Assembly: GCF_035083965.1 (NCBI RefSeq)
Contig: NC_089738.1
Coordinates: 18,006,734-18,070,733 of the forward strand
Direction: 5' to 3'
DNA: 64,000 nt
Source: Branchiostoma lanceolatum
Taxonomy: Eukaryota; Chordata; Leptocardii; Amphioxiformes; Branchiostomatidae
Notes under the pieces: generated by a model
Databases searched by the model: none
What the model was told of the DNA's origin: nothing
Seen by the model: the letters and a program-made list of their open reading frames with translations, nothing else
Part shown: positions 1-12,400 of the stretch, piece by piece
Position numbering within the stretch: position 1 is the first letter of the stretch
Layout: the number at the start of each line of letters is the position of its first letter
Made by a program: the position numbers and the translations under genes

Positions 1-575
1 TAACTGTAGAACGTGTAGATGGATTGTAATGATATTTGGTATGTGGGTATGCGCTGGGAGGAGAATGGTCAAGGTCGATTTTGGGCCCCCTGGTTTGTGT
101 CCCTGGAACTGCAATGGCCTATTTGTAAAAATGTTCTAAAGGGGAATAACTGAAGAAAGGAACAACAGATTTTCATGTTATTTGGTACGCAGGTAGGTTG
201 GACAGAGATGTACACACTGAAGTGAAATCATGCAAAGTTAGTGTGTTTGCGTGTGTGTGCGCGTGTGTGTATGAATGTGTCACCGTGTGTGTATGTATGT
301 GTCACCGGATGCGTAAAATCAGCATAACTATAGAACGTGTAGATGAATTGTAATGATATTTGTTATGTGGGAAGGTGTGGGGAGGAGAAAGGTCAAGGTC
401 GATTTTGGGCCCTCTGGTACCGTATGTGTCACTGGAACTGTAATGGCGTATTTGTCAAAATCTTCAAAGGAGAATAACTGAAGAAAGGAGCGACAGATTT
501 TCATGTTATTTACTTGGCAGGTAGCTTAGAGAGGGTTGTATACAATGAAGTGCAAATTATGCAAATTGGACTTAA
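1..575. repeat. two-copy tandem repeat, unit about 325 bp
   Basis: The first 245 bases recur at about 326-575 with scattered differences. Shared marks include GAACGTGTAGATG, GGTCAAGGTCGATTTTGGGC and CAGATTTTCATGTTATTT. The copies are separated by a GT-rich stretch (about 240-305). A related opening (a sentence of the type 'ataacttgagaacg...tggatgg') also occurs after the TG run at 40100 and at about 61080, so this is a dispersed family tied to GT microsatellites. No coding potential seen. Confidence 0.75.
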
Positions 576-869
576 TTTGCCTAAGTAATGGGAAAATCTA
601 TATTTGCAGTGTTGGCCATTGTGGCACTTCTAACAGCTGTTAGTAGCTGTTGATAGCGAAAGTGGGTCACTGTGGAACCTGAGCCCCCGACAGCTGCAGG
701 TGGCCGGGGGTCATACCATTGAGCGATATAGAATGGGGGGAACTGGTTTAATACAAAAAAAAGTTTCATGGAGATTTTGGGTCCTAAGACTCTTGTTCAA
801 AATTTTATCCAGTTGCTTGAGTAATTTTTTTTGGCGTATCTTACTACCTGGATGTCTAACTTTCATCAA

Positions 870-990
870 CTCACCTCATGTTATAACAGTTTATTCATCT
901 ATTGAGATTTACCACATTTGTGGAAGGATTGACATAACTGGTGACTATCACCTTTTTTTGCCAGTTAGGCCCTTCACATTGTGATTGAAT
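870..990 (-). repeat. SINE 3' tail fragment
   Basis: The stretch with ATTTACCACATTTGTGG and TTGACATAACTGGTGACTAT is the reverse complement of the 3' part of the fuller SINE at 53428-53810 and is also present at 50690-50780. It is a 5'-truncated copy on the minus strand. Confidence 0.6.
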
Positions 991-1174
991 CTGTAGCCCA
1001 TAAAACAGGCTGTAAAAAAACTTTTTTTGTGATATGTTAGGAAAGTAATTAATCTAAAGCAAAACTCTTGCCTGGTTCTTGTAGACTACAATGTTCTGCA
1101 TTAGGACCACAGTTTTGATTTTATGAGCTGTTCTGTCAAGTTTTCTCCTTTTGTATGACATTGTATTTTTCCAG

Positions 1175-4100
1175 GACCTCTCCCGGTGCTCAGATATTGA
1201 CAGAGCTACCCTGGTAAAGAAAGAAAATAACTTTATCTAAGATAATCATGTTGACTTCACAGGGAAGGAGACATGTGGAGTAACTTGTACAACACACAGC
1301 AGGGCAGCAGTGGAAATGTTGCCTGGAATGCCAAGGTAGGTAATGTTCATGTGTCTGTGATTTTTTTTTCATTGATTTTAGCTTAGTATCAATTGCAGAT
1401 TCAAAAGCTTCAAATTTGTGCAGGAAATAATGATGAAAATACAGTGTGAATTCTGCAGTATGATATATTTTATCCTGCAAAATCAAGAACACTAAAATTC
1501 ATTCAAAAATTGTTATATTTTTGCTCTGTTCTTTTCAGACTATTATGAGGTCTTGCCAGCTGTCTGCTAGCAAAGGTGAGGAAAACAGATTATGACTTTG
1601 TGGTCTTAACAGTATAACTCTTAAGTAGATTTTGTCACCATAAAACCATGACCAAACATTTTCATCTTGTTTGTATTATGTATGTATTATCAAAAATTAG
1701 ATCAAAAGTTAAAGTCCTTCCCGCATAGGGCAGCGCCCATCTCTGTTTCAGTAGCCTTTGGGTCACACTACTTTGTGAAATCACTACAGTAGGGGGCTGG
1801 TCCACTATTAGTAGTGACTGGGTTTAACTCTCATACTGTTAAATGTGCTAAGCAGAGAAAGCAGTCTGTACCATTGTTAAAGTCTTTGGTATGACTCGGC
1901 CAGGGATTGAACTCACGAACACTTCCCACTAGGCCATTGCACCAAATGCATAAACTAGTTCTTAATGAAAGCTTTTTACAAAATTTTACTGTTTCTCCAC
2001 ACTCCTGTTCCCCAGAGGATGCCCAGCGGTATGGTTGGCTGTTGCTAGGCAGCCACTCCATGACCCCACGCTGCTGGGGAGAGGTCGTGACGGGGCAGTC
2101 AGGTCAAAGGTCAGGCCATGACCCCTGCTACTTGCTGCACGCCTGGGCGCTCAGTGTACTCATACTGCCTCGCCTGTCTCACAAACAAGGTACGTGTTTT
2201 GTTTTTTTTCAATGGAAAAAGCTGGTCTATTTTTCAATGCAAAGATTGGACTCACCAAATGTTTGAAAAAAGTTTTAAAAAAAAGGAGTTTCAAAGACTG
2301 CATGTTGTAAAATAGTTCAACGGCTTTACGTTCCTTCTTAAGTTAAGGACTACAACCCTTTCTCAGGCTTCTTCGCCAACCACTGGACTACACACACTAC
2401 TATGATTGCTTATTGCTTGCTTATTGCTTGCTTAGCTTGAAAGTTCATCTGTGTTGGTAGAAATCATTCTTAAACAAGTTTAAACTGTAATTTCTAACAC
2501 AAGAATTGGACTTACCCAAATTTTCGACCGTACGACATCGGTCTTTGTCAAGGAGTGATCAATCCACTGCTGGGATGACGTCACGTTATTGCTTGCTTGC
2601 TTGATCAATTGATTGATTGCTAAGTCCTGAGTTCTTCCATCACTCCGATCCACAGCTTGACTAAACTGTACCTAGCTTATGATTACTTAGGAGGTCAATT
2701 AATTGAGGGATTAATGAATTGATGGATTGATTGAGCATTCATCAATTGATAAGCTGACTTTCCCCAGGGCTCTATCTAGAGACACCTCAATTCACATGGA
2801 AGACCTTAGTGCGGCCATGGCAGATAGACTGGTGTGGACCGAAGTTGTGCATGGACTTGCCCCCTGGGGGTCGACCGATGATGATGATGATGAATTGATA
2901 AGCCCTGAATTCCTTCATTATTCCACAGGTGTGCCCAAGCTGTTATCCCCTGACCTGGGCAGGTGGGACGTCCCAGGTAAGCCTGAACACCTGCGCAGAT
3001 GCCCCCCAGGTGGGTTACCTGTCCCCACGCTCCTTAAGATGTCCCGTCAGGATGAGAAGACGTTGTATCACCTGGTGGGACAGGTGAGGGAGGTGAAGAG
3101 AAGTGGTACAAGCGTGGTTCTCAAGGTGCCGGACGAGACACAGACACCCTCTAAGTATGTTGTAGTCTAAGTAAATTATCTAATGATCTAAAATAGAAAA
3201 ATTAATATCTATAACTGGATAAAGATTAGTCATGGACATTTGCCTTACATGTTGTGGCGTCGCAGTGGCAGGGTGTTTGGCCCAGAACCCAGAGGTTCTG
3301 GGATCAAATCCGGGGTCCCCTAATTTTGTCTCATTGGCGTTGTGTCCTCAGGAAAACCACTTTACACAACTTTCCCCACTTCACTCAGGTGAAAATGAGT
3401 ACCTAGCTTCTACAGAAAATAAAAGTATTTTGAGACCTTGATCATATGAGCCCTTTATTTTTCTTCCGAACTTCCAAAAACGGTACTGTCCATAAGAGGA
3501 ATGTTATATACAATGTCATAATAGACTCACATATATATGTACAGCAACAAAGAACATTGCAATGATTCTTTTGAAATGTCTGTTTTGAAGGCTCCCGTTG
3601 GACGAGTGGCCCGGCCCAGAAGAAGGGTACGAAGCCATTCTTCATTACAACGTGGTCCTGCTCAGTGGACTGGACCACTTTCCACAGAAGGGGTGGATGG
3701 TATGTAATGAAATTAATCAATTCACTTTTGTCTTGATATTCAAGACAGTACAGTTTGTGTGTTCGTGATAGTCTGTTTCCGCACTGCAGTTTCAACATGA
3801 CATGACAGTAGAGGGTGAAGTCTGCCGTCTCTTAATGCATTGTTATTGCTTTTATTGCAATTGTTCAGTGGTGTTGGTGTGGCATAACGGTTACAGCGTT
3901 GAGCTTAGAACCAATACTAGCCAAGCCCTGATGTTGTACTCTTGGAAAAGGCACTTAACATGACAGTGGAGTGATGCCTACCAAGCCTCTCGGCTAATCT
4001 GTGTGACTTAAGTGTGCCAAAAAACACACGCTGGTTTTATGCGCCAATATGCCAACATCTGCACATTTGCCACAAAGAACTTTGCCACATTTGCCATAAA

Positions 4101-6664
4101 TTGTTGCTTGTTTGAGACAGACCAAGGACAGCTGGTACCTGTACCTGTGTGTTGTGTGAGGGGGTGAAGTCTGCCATCTCAGATTGCCTTGTTGTATGTT
4201 ACAGGTAGACATGGTGGCTTGTTTGAGACAGAACAATGACAGCTGGTACCCGTACCTGTGTGAGGGGGTGAAGTCTGCCATCTCAGATCGCCTTGTTGTA
4301 TGTTACAGGTGGACATGGTGGCTTGTTTGAGACAGAACAAGGACAGCTGGTACCTGTACCTGTGTGTTGTGTGAATGGGTGAAGTCTGCCATCTCTGATC
4401 GCCTTGTTGTATGTTACAGGTGGACATGGTGGCTTGTTTGAGACAGAACAAGGACAGCTGGTACCTGTACCTGTGTGTTGTGTGAATGGGTGAAGTCTGC
4501 CATCTCTGATCGCCTTGTTGTATGTTACAGGTGGACATGGTGGCTTGTTTGAGACAGAACAAGGACAGCTGGTACCTGTACCTGTGTGTTGTGTGAATGG
4601 GTGAAGTCTGCCATCTCTGATCGCCTTGTTCTTACAGGTAGACATTGTGGCTTGTTTGAGACAGGTCCAAGGATAGCAGATGTGAGGGGGTGAAGTCTGC
4701 CATCTCTGATCGCCTTGTTGTATGTTACAAGTGGACATGGTGGCTTGTTTGAGACAGACTAGGGACAGCAGGTGTGAGGGGGTGAAGTCTGCCATCTCAG
4801 ATCGCCTTGTTGTTTACAGGTGGACATAGTGGCTTGTTTGAGACAGAACAAGGATAGCAGATGTGAGGGGGTGAAGTCTGCCATCTCTGACTACCTTGTT
4901 GTATGTTACATGTGGACATTGTGGCTTGTTTGAGACAGAACAAGGACAGCTGGTACCCGTACCTGTGTGAGGGGGTGAAGTCTGCCATCTCAGATTGCCT
5001 TGTTGCATGTTACAGGTGGACATAGTGGCTTGTTTGAGACAGAACAAGGATAGCAGATGTGAGGGGGTGAAGTCTGCCATCTCAGATTGCCTTGTTGTAT
5101 GTTACAGGTGGACATGGTGGCATGTTTGAGACAGAACAAGGACAGCTGGTACCTGTTTGTTAACGGTGTTCTGCACACGTGGGAGGGGGAGGAGCAACCC
5201 GGCAGACACTGTAACATCCCCGACTGTCACCACCACGGCCCGAAACACCCGCAGTTTACCGGGCTGGAGAGGTGCGGTTTTCTTCTTTTGTTTTAATACG
5301 AAGAAGAAGAAGAACTTTATTGCACGACAATTGTACATGGTACAAAGTATGGCAAGAATTCGTAAACATAATACAAAGTAGAAGTATAGAATAAAACTTA
5401 ACATCCTAATTGATAAAACAATACAATAAGGGCTAGCATACATTTTGATTTAGCATCCTAATAACTAATACAATACAATAAGGGCTAGAATGCATTTTGA
5501 TATAGCGTAACAGTACCAGTTATGATCGAGTTGGTTTAATCATTAGTTTCGGTATTTTTCCTTATGTGAAACCAGCCGTTAAAGGCACCCGGAGCATTTT
5601 ATGAGACTTGAAACGTGACTAACAAAACTCCAATTTCTAATCATTTCTATACATAGTAAGTTGAGGCTGTCTCCAGCTTGAAATTTTTTTTTGTACCAGT
5701 GTTTGGGAGCCCATGTTGTTAATTTTCTTTTGTTGAATACATGTTTGTAATTCTAAGCTTTCAATAATACATTTTCATACATTTTGTTGACTGACGGGGT
5801 GAAATTTATGTCCGTCCCAACAAGCAGAGGGATGTGTCCTGAAGACATGTGTATATGGCCTCCGTCGGTCAGTATTGACCATGGTAAAATCCTAATTCAC
5901 AACAGCCCTACAGCATCGACTATGGCTAAACAGCCCTATACGAGAATGGCAGTCTCTGCCACAAAAATCACATCTGTAAGCTGACTCAGTTCTGTTGCAA
6001 AGCTCTTTTCTGCGGATCCGCTTTTCTTCTGCGCTGTGCATCAGTCTGACTTCTCCTGATTTGAGCTGTCTGAACAGTGTGCATCTCCACCTGGAACGGT
6101 CACTTGCAAGGTCCTCCCAGTGCTCCGTATCAATATTGCCATGAGCCTGAAGACAGCCCTGGTTTTTATATACCCTGTGGCAGAAATTTTCTTGTGAGTC
6201 ATTGCGTGTCTTTGCGTGTGTTGTATATGTATATTCAGTGTGTATCTGTGAGTGTATATCTACCGGTATATGTCTTCAACATCCCAGTATGCATTGTTGT
6301 AACATTGGAACTAAGTGAGTCTTTTATATGATAAATACAAAGGAAACTTTCTTTAATAACACATTAACTTTGTAAATGTAAAACCCCTATTAGAGATGAT
6401 ACCCACAGTCTCACACCACTGTTTGCCAACTCCCTTCCCAGGCACCTCCATGACTTCATAGTGGTTGGTTTGGACCTGGACCCCAAGGAACCTCTGCATG
6501 AGACCTACCCTGACCCCAAACCCCCACCCGGGCGAGACCGCCTCATTGGTCGACTCCAGAGACTGAACACGGGTCCGTACATCCCCCCTAGCGGCCCAGG
6601 AAGCAAACATGACTACAGTTTGGAGGTAGAAGCCATCTGGCAGAGATACTTCACTGGGCTGTAA
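1175..6664 (+). CDS. unrecognised protein, last eight visible exons (5' end lies outside the window or unseen)
   Basis: Exons by eye: 1175-1213, 1263-1335, 1539-1575, 2016-2189, 2929-3154, 3591-3699, 5108-5271, 6442-6664 (TAA at 6662). Every junction has AG/GT borders and the reading frame is continuous through all of them, giving about 315 residues. I do not recognise the family. Visible marks: EGDMWSNLYNTQQG near the start, GWLLLGSHSMTPRCWGEV, a Cys/His cluster (CNIPDCHHHGPKH) in the seventh exon, and a C-terminus rich in Pro (LDLDPKEPLHETYPDPKP) ending in IWQRYFTGL. No membrane segment. Exons have high coding character and conserved-looking hydrophobic spacing. The seventh exon begins as the last copy of the tandem array 4100-5107, which is odd. 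Intron 5 carries a SINE. The upstream exon(s) with the start codon were not found in 1-1174. Confidence 0.8.
1715..1945 (-). repeat. tRNA-derived SINE, family A
   Basis: Shares AATGCTAAGCAGAGAAAGCAGT-type core (split here: GCTAAGCAGAGAAAGCAGT) and flanking text with 46160-46405. The right end contains a reverse-strand B-box-like stretch (GGGATTGAACTCAC), so the tRNA-like head lies at the right and the element reads on the minus strand. Sits in an intron of the unrecognised gene. Confidence 0.6.
3228..3440 (+). repeat. tRNA-derived SINE, family B
   Basis: A tRNA-like head (GTGGCGTCGCAGTGGCAGGG, then GGTTCTGGGATCAAATCC as B box) is followed by the body TTCACTCAGGTGAAAATGAG and TACCTAGCT. The same body occurs at 45300-45360 and 53535-53565. 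Intronic. Confidence 0.7.
3870..3990 (+). repeat. decayed tRNA-derived SINE
   Basis: GTGTGGCATAACGGTTACAG resembles a tRNA A-box region, and AAAGGCACTTAACA matches the SINE body at 53510-53525. The B box is poorly kept. Confidence 0.4.
4090..5107 (+). repeat. intronic tandem array of a splice acceptor plus exon start, about 10 copies
   Basis: Units of roughly 90-112 bp repeat GGGTGAAGTCTGCCATCTC, then GCCTTGTTGTATGTTACAG, then GTGGACATGGTGGCTTGTTT, GAGACAGAACAAGGACAGC and TGGTACC. Copies of the acceptor/exon start lie near 4206, 4309, 4421, 4533, 4640, 4733, 4821, 4914 and 5017; the real exon is the final copy at 5108. Some units lack the CTGGTACC end or carry ACAA or ACAT in place of the ACAG acceptor. 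In the array copies the exon-like frame runs VDMVACLRQNKDSWYL and then soon hits a stop, so they are not usable as whole exons. Confidence 0.93.
5288..5480 (-). mobile_element. 5'-truncated LINE 3' tail
   Basis: Read on the minus strand the segment ends in CAATTGTCGTGCAATAAAG followed by a CTT microsatellite, the usual end of a non-LTR retrotransposon. Related tails are at 17828, 32234 and 54790. Only the 3' end is present; no reverse transcriptase is visible. It lies in the last intron of the unrecognised gene. Confidence 0.65.
5850..6045 (+). repeat. dispersed repeat, pair with 42205-42395
   Basis: About 190 bp of near-identity with 42205-42395: CGTCGGTCAGTATTG, CATGGTAAAATCCTAATTCA, TAAGCTGACTCAGTTCTGTT and TTTTCTGCGGATCCGCTTTT are shared. 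No terminal inverted repeat or tRNA-like head was recognised, so the class is open. Confidence 0.7.
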
Positions 6665-9460
6665 CCTCAGAGTTCCACTTGGACACAGCTGTTCGTCTAT
6701 GAATAATATACTTTTGAGACACTAAACCTGGTTCACAAGCTGTGATAGTGTTGACATATTGTCTTATTTTGAAGTCTTTTTGCCAAACATAGATGCTAGT
6801 CAGAGTATTGATGGAATATTTAATCAGCGTTTGATCTGGACACATAACTTTCCATCTACGAATAATATCCTTTTCAGGCCAGAAGTCTTGTGCAGAGGAC
6901 AAAATAAGAAGAGGAAATCTAGCTCACTTTACGTTTCACAACTTCTTTACGTTCTAGTAGCTTTTTGATAGTGTTGGTATATCCTCTCTTTTTGAAGTAT
7001 TTTGGCCATAAATGTAACAGGACTGTAGCAGGCAAGGCTGTAGAAACTGTTGTAAGGCCTAACGTTACATTTGGTCATATGAGATTTTGTTAAGCTACAG
7101 AAACTTATGGATATTAACTAGAGACCAGATCTGTGATAATAGGCACTTAAGCTTGCCATTCCTTTTTTTGGTAGACATGTGCTTGTGTTTTCTATAGTTT
7201 CATGACAGTTTTACCATGCAAAAGGCCCATATATGGCATGCATGTTGATAGACATGGCCCACAACAATGTATTATTTTGCAGGTCACAAAATAACTGTCC
7301 TTTTAAGTTCTATGAATTGGGAGCAATTTTTTTCTACGGAAAAAGAAGAAAGGCTTAAATCACTGTACATGTAGGTACGGACATGTATGAATTTGGTTTC
7401 TGTGGCTTTAGTTTAGCAAATTTGACTTTTTTGTTTGGATGTTAGATTAGAAGATTTAGTGATTCATGTTTCAGCACTCATATAGAAAATACCTGTGTTA
7501 TCATCAGATATAGTAGTACAATGTAGTTCAAATCTTTCATTACTTTTGTACATTTCTAAGTTACTTAAAAAGTATATTTTTGTAGTACAGATAAACTATA
7601 TACAACTGTCCCTCTTGGGCTTATTCATTAAAAGAAGTTTTGTTGAGCACTATTTCTGAATCCACTGTCCATCTTTTCCATGTGTTGAATTAGTCTTGGC
7701 CCTGCCATCCTTTTTTTAGAAAACACTCTTCATGCCCCCCATTTTGGGATGTAATAATTCCAAATGAAATATGCCATCTCATCAGTTTATCATAGTTTTA
7801 TTGTCACTTATGTTGCAAGTTTCTTCCACAATGTGCTTGCAGCAAGGGCAGAGTATCTAAATTCCACAGAGACACTTTGGGTAGTCTAAATGCTATGTTT
7901 ATCTAAATGCTACAGTATGCCCACAAGGTCATGCTAAAACTACAGTATTAACTTTAGCAAATTAGCCATAACTGCTCTTTTCACTGACTGCATAATGTGT
8001 CATCTGTAACCTGTTTGTACTAATATATCGCATCTGTGCTTTCTTCCAGCATATATGTAAATTTGCACCAAAGAAAAAATTATTTACATCTTGCGTAAGA
8101 TTTTTGCATAAGATTTTTGTCCTGAGGACAAATTGCACACAAAGCCATTCAATGGCACGAAACACATATAACTGCTGAAAATGTTAAACATCAATTATTC
8201 AACGGCACTGTTCACTTTAGACATTTGATAAACGATCTAATGATAGACATACAGACAACACCCATATGTACAACTGCATAGAAATGAAATGACAGACATC
8301 TGAGAATTGATACATGTATCTACTAGTAACTGGTTTTCATTGGACTGTCTGCCACCTTGCACAGGGTAGTCGTGACTGGTTCGACTTCAAACTGCAGCTA
8401 GCTTTACCTATAAGCACTTGGTTGCATTGGAGAAACCTGTTTCCAAGAGATTTACTAACCTGATGAAACTATTCACAGGTTCTGTATCATTTTGTATAAA
8501 CCAACTGTCCTCAAGAGTAACACACCAGCTAGTGCTTTGGCCACATTTCCAATCCGGGCAGTCTTTTGGAACAAAAAGTATGATATAGAAGTCAACAAAA
8601 AATACAAAACGTACCAAAAATTATTATGCATAGCTTGGCCACATTTATTGATATACACTTATAAATATTTCTTTTCGCAAACAGCCCGGTTGGGAAATGT
8701 TACCCTAGCATAAGTAGGCACGCAACAGTGGCTAGTTATATTACAGCTAATGATTTGTCATCATATGTACTTAATGATGCTACATGGTGTTTTACCTGCT
8801 CCCCAACTATATTGAGCCATAAGGCTACATATGACTGTTGACAGGGAGAATGTTAAATCTACAACATGTTTGTTTGTTCCGTATAACTACTAGTAGTAAA
8901 CCACCTTTAGGCATAGCACACCAGTTTTGTACAAGCTGCATCCGCGTTAGACACCTTCTCTTTTACGATAAGTGCAGTGGGTTCTTTAACATGCTCGAGG
9001 TGTGGCTCTTGTCAAACACAGGACCTTACATGAAAATACTTGCAACATTTTACAATTTTTTTTACATTTTTCTTTCTCAAGACATAATTGGCCATTTTTA
9101 ATTTGTCATAGTGACAGTAGTCAATTTATAATTTAGCTTCAGTGTCTATTTACAAAATTCATAATTGGACCTCCATTATTCAAAGTAAAGTGTAATCAGT
9201 CATTGGTTGAATATATGGCAAGTGTGAATCTACTGCAATGTATTTTGACTTGAGTGCCAAGATTTTGAGTACAGGCAAACCTGTACAAGTGACCACCTCT
9301 GAGTAAGGATGACTTAGATATCTTATAGCCACTTTTTAAATGTCCTTTACATGATTGTTTTTCTCTTTGGATCAAGCATTAACAATCCTTTCTATAGTGA
9401 CCAGCTGACTAGGCATGTTTGACTGCATTCCCCCCATGCAGACCCCCTCACACAATCACA
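6665..9460. other. 3' UTR of the plus-strand gene and intergenic DNA
   Basis: AT-rich sequence with no supported gene. The first part is probably 3' UTR. A duplicated motif (ATAACTTTCCATCTACGAATA-like, near 6690 and 6850) suggests a small internal duplication. 8890-9035 resembles the reverse complement of the SINE body at 53600-53660 (GTGGCTCTTGTCAAACACAGG). The two flanking genes are convergent here. Confidence 0.6.
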
Positions 9461-12400
9461 TCAAATCACACTTATTCTGTCCAAGACAGACTCCTCAGAA
9501 GATGCCTCAGACGGTCCAGCTGATTCATAGTCGCTATCCTTCGACAAACTTCTCTGCAATCTCTCGAAAAACCTCGGCTCCTCCACTGAAAGCGGCACGC
9601 GATCCTTTAGTGCCAGCGGCAAATTTCTTCTCTCAAAGCCACCCTGTAACACAGGGACAACTCTTCCTTTCAAGTTTCCGTCTAGTTTTTCTGCTACCGC
9701 GGTCTGGTATCCCTTTTGGAACCACTCGTCGGAAGTTGCGGAGGGGGAATAGACGACTATGATGTGTCGACTTTTTTCTATACTGTTTAGAAACTGGAAA
9801 ACACTGTCGCCTCCCACGTCGTCTCTGTAGTGGAAGTAGCCTTTTTGTTTCTGCTCTTCCAGTTTGTTTACGATGTTTGTCTCAGCCCACGATCTGTCGT
9901 CTTTACAGCAGAGTACGCTGAAGTCGTATTCTTTTGAGATGTTGTCCACACTTTCACTGGAGTCTCCTTCAACGTCACTGTCACTATCAAGTCGACCTGG
10001 AAGAAGGAAAAATATCAAGGATTTTGTTTTGATGCAAACTGGCACCAAGCAAAACTTAAGGTCCTTTTCATTCATTTATTTTTCTAATTTATTTAGGTAC
10101 AATTTTACAGTCCCTTTAGTCACTGGTAATAACTTACAAGAGAGAAAAACAGAAAAGTGGTAACTTGCATAACAGAATATTATCAATATGTTGAGACACC
10201 ACCAGATCATAAACACAAAAAAACATCATTTTGAAACAATCAGATGTCCACCCATAAAAACCAAAACAGTAAATCATATGTGCAAAACAATTTGACCCAA
10301 GCATTCTCAAACCCAGTCTACACACTCATAGCTGATTCCTTTCCAGGCAATGCAGATGAATCTTAGACAGATTCAGGTTTGAAAAAATAATAAAACAACA
10401 GTTTTCAGTTCATCCAATTTAGATAGTACTTTTTCTCAAATATCACTAAAAGCAGGGATCTCCTTTAAAGTAACTACAATTAGTCTAGTACTACAACCAT
10501 TCAGTAATAAATGGAATAACTGGCACACAAGGATATGGAAGCACTTACAATGTTTCCAATGTCTTCTTCTGCGATAGGCAAACACCGTTATTGCTACAAC
10601 AACAACAATGACAAAAACCATCACCCCAGATACAATGGCAATAATGATCAACATCGGAAGCCCTCCATCTGAAATAAAGAAACAAATGAATTACAATCTA
10701 GATACCCAAAACGAAATGTCTTCCACAGTACTGTACTTCCTTTAAAAGTACATTTTGGAATTTAGGCCACTTTAACAAATATACTAGCCTGAGTGTCATT
10801 CTGTTTAGTTTAGTTTAGCCTGGAACTAATCAGGATGACACTCAGGCTACAAATATACTTGTTTCCTAGACAAATATAATGATATTAGGTTAATGAATTA
10901 TGAGAGCTAGGAGTCGCGATACAAAAGTTCTGAAATTTGTATGCCAATATGCCTTCAAGAAATTTTGTTGCTACATGTAAGGCCTTACAATGCATTCCTT
11001 GTTTTCGTAAAATGATGTGTCTTACCCGGGGGTTTTGCTGTCAGCTGCAGCTGCTGCGAATGTTTCTCTCCCAAAACGTTCCACGCAACACAGGCGTACA
11101 ATCCCTCGTCTGATTGGCTAAACCTTTGTATAGTCATGTGATCTGTAGCCGTGCTGTGATTGGTGGGTATAGCCTTTCCGTCCTTTGTCCAGTTGAAGAG
11201 GGGGTGGGGGTAGGCTTGGGTCTCACACCAGAGTGTCACGTTCGTTCCAAGGTCGACGGAGTCCGGCAAGGGCGTGTCTGAGGTGATGTTAGGGGTTTCC
11301 AGCAGGGGCTCTGAAAGGGGAATTGAGTATCAATTAATTTGTTTTTCTAAAAATGAGTTTGCTAGGGGCAACATATGTCACCTTATGTTTAGCTTCCTAC
11401 CCATTTGGACCAGAGTCAGCAAGAAAGAAGTAGACTTCAAAGTGACCTGACCCTAATTCAAAAGTGCATTTTTAGCAGAGTTTTTTTACACATATCAAGT
11501 AAATGAAGAAAAGGTAAAGTAAACATCATATATTATACCAATAAATGTGGGTTTTCATGTACGTTTACTTAAAAACCATCCCAAAATATGAAAAGTTCAT
11601 GGAAGAATTCATTTATCTGCCACTTTCTATGTGCACCACCCAAAACTGACTAGACCTACTAGTATAAAAATAGTTCACAAGTCAGATATGAAGAGTCGTA
11701 CCTGCCACCATGATGTGGACACCCGTCGCGTTTCCTCGGAGGAGGTTCCCCGTGGACTTGGCCTGGCAGACGTATGACCCGCTGTCGTGTTTCTGAACGT
11801 TCGACAGGGCGTAGCTTATGCTGAAGTTGTCGGCGTTCTTCTCGCTGTAGGTGAAACGTCCCAAGCGGACGGATGCTGTGGTGTTGTCTTTGAACCAGCC
11901 CATCCATATTGCACCTGCAGCCTGGAGAAATGACAGGACAAAAAGTTTTCACCAAATATCTAAACATAAGCAAAAAAATATACAGTCTGCAAGCCTTCAA
12001 GTTCAAGGCCACGCTATCTCCTAGCATATTCATCTTCCATCAACTTAAATGTAGTTCAAGTGCTGAACTTACAATGAAAATATGTATAGTTCAAGTGGTG
12101 AAATGACCTTGCATTGAGCAACACCAATCTATTTTCTAGTTTCTCTGACAGTTCTTAGCAAAATTTCAGCAAGCAGACAAGACAACCAGAGAGGAAAACA
12201 TAGAACTTTTTATTAGAAGGAAAATGCTGAAAGATTGTGTACCAAGGTACAGACTCAGATTTTTTATTTAACGTTGATCTTTGAAATTTTCAGAAAAACC
12301 CTAGTAGAACCAACAAATTGAATTCATGTGGAGACACCTCTCCCAACCAACACTATTTTTAATACCAGGTCAGATTCGTAGTTCGCATACTTATATGCAT

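Noticed and set aside
3228-3440. tRNA gene
   Set aside because: A B box is present, but the cloverleaf does not close and a shared SINE body follows.
4090-5107. CRISPR-like regular repeat
   Set aside because: Units are contiguous homologous copies without unique spacers and contain a eukaryotic splice acceptor.
3994-5217. Several long minus-strand open frames with repeated MADFTPSH / CLKQATMSTCNIQQG peptides
   Set aside because: They are the antisense of the non-coding tandem array; the repetition comes from the 90-112 bp unit and no splice or start context supports them.
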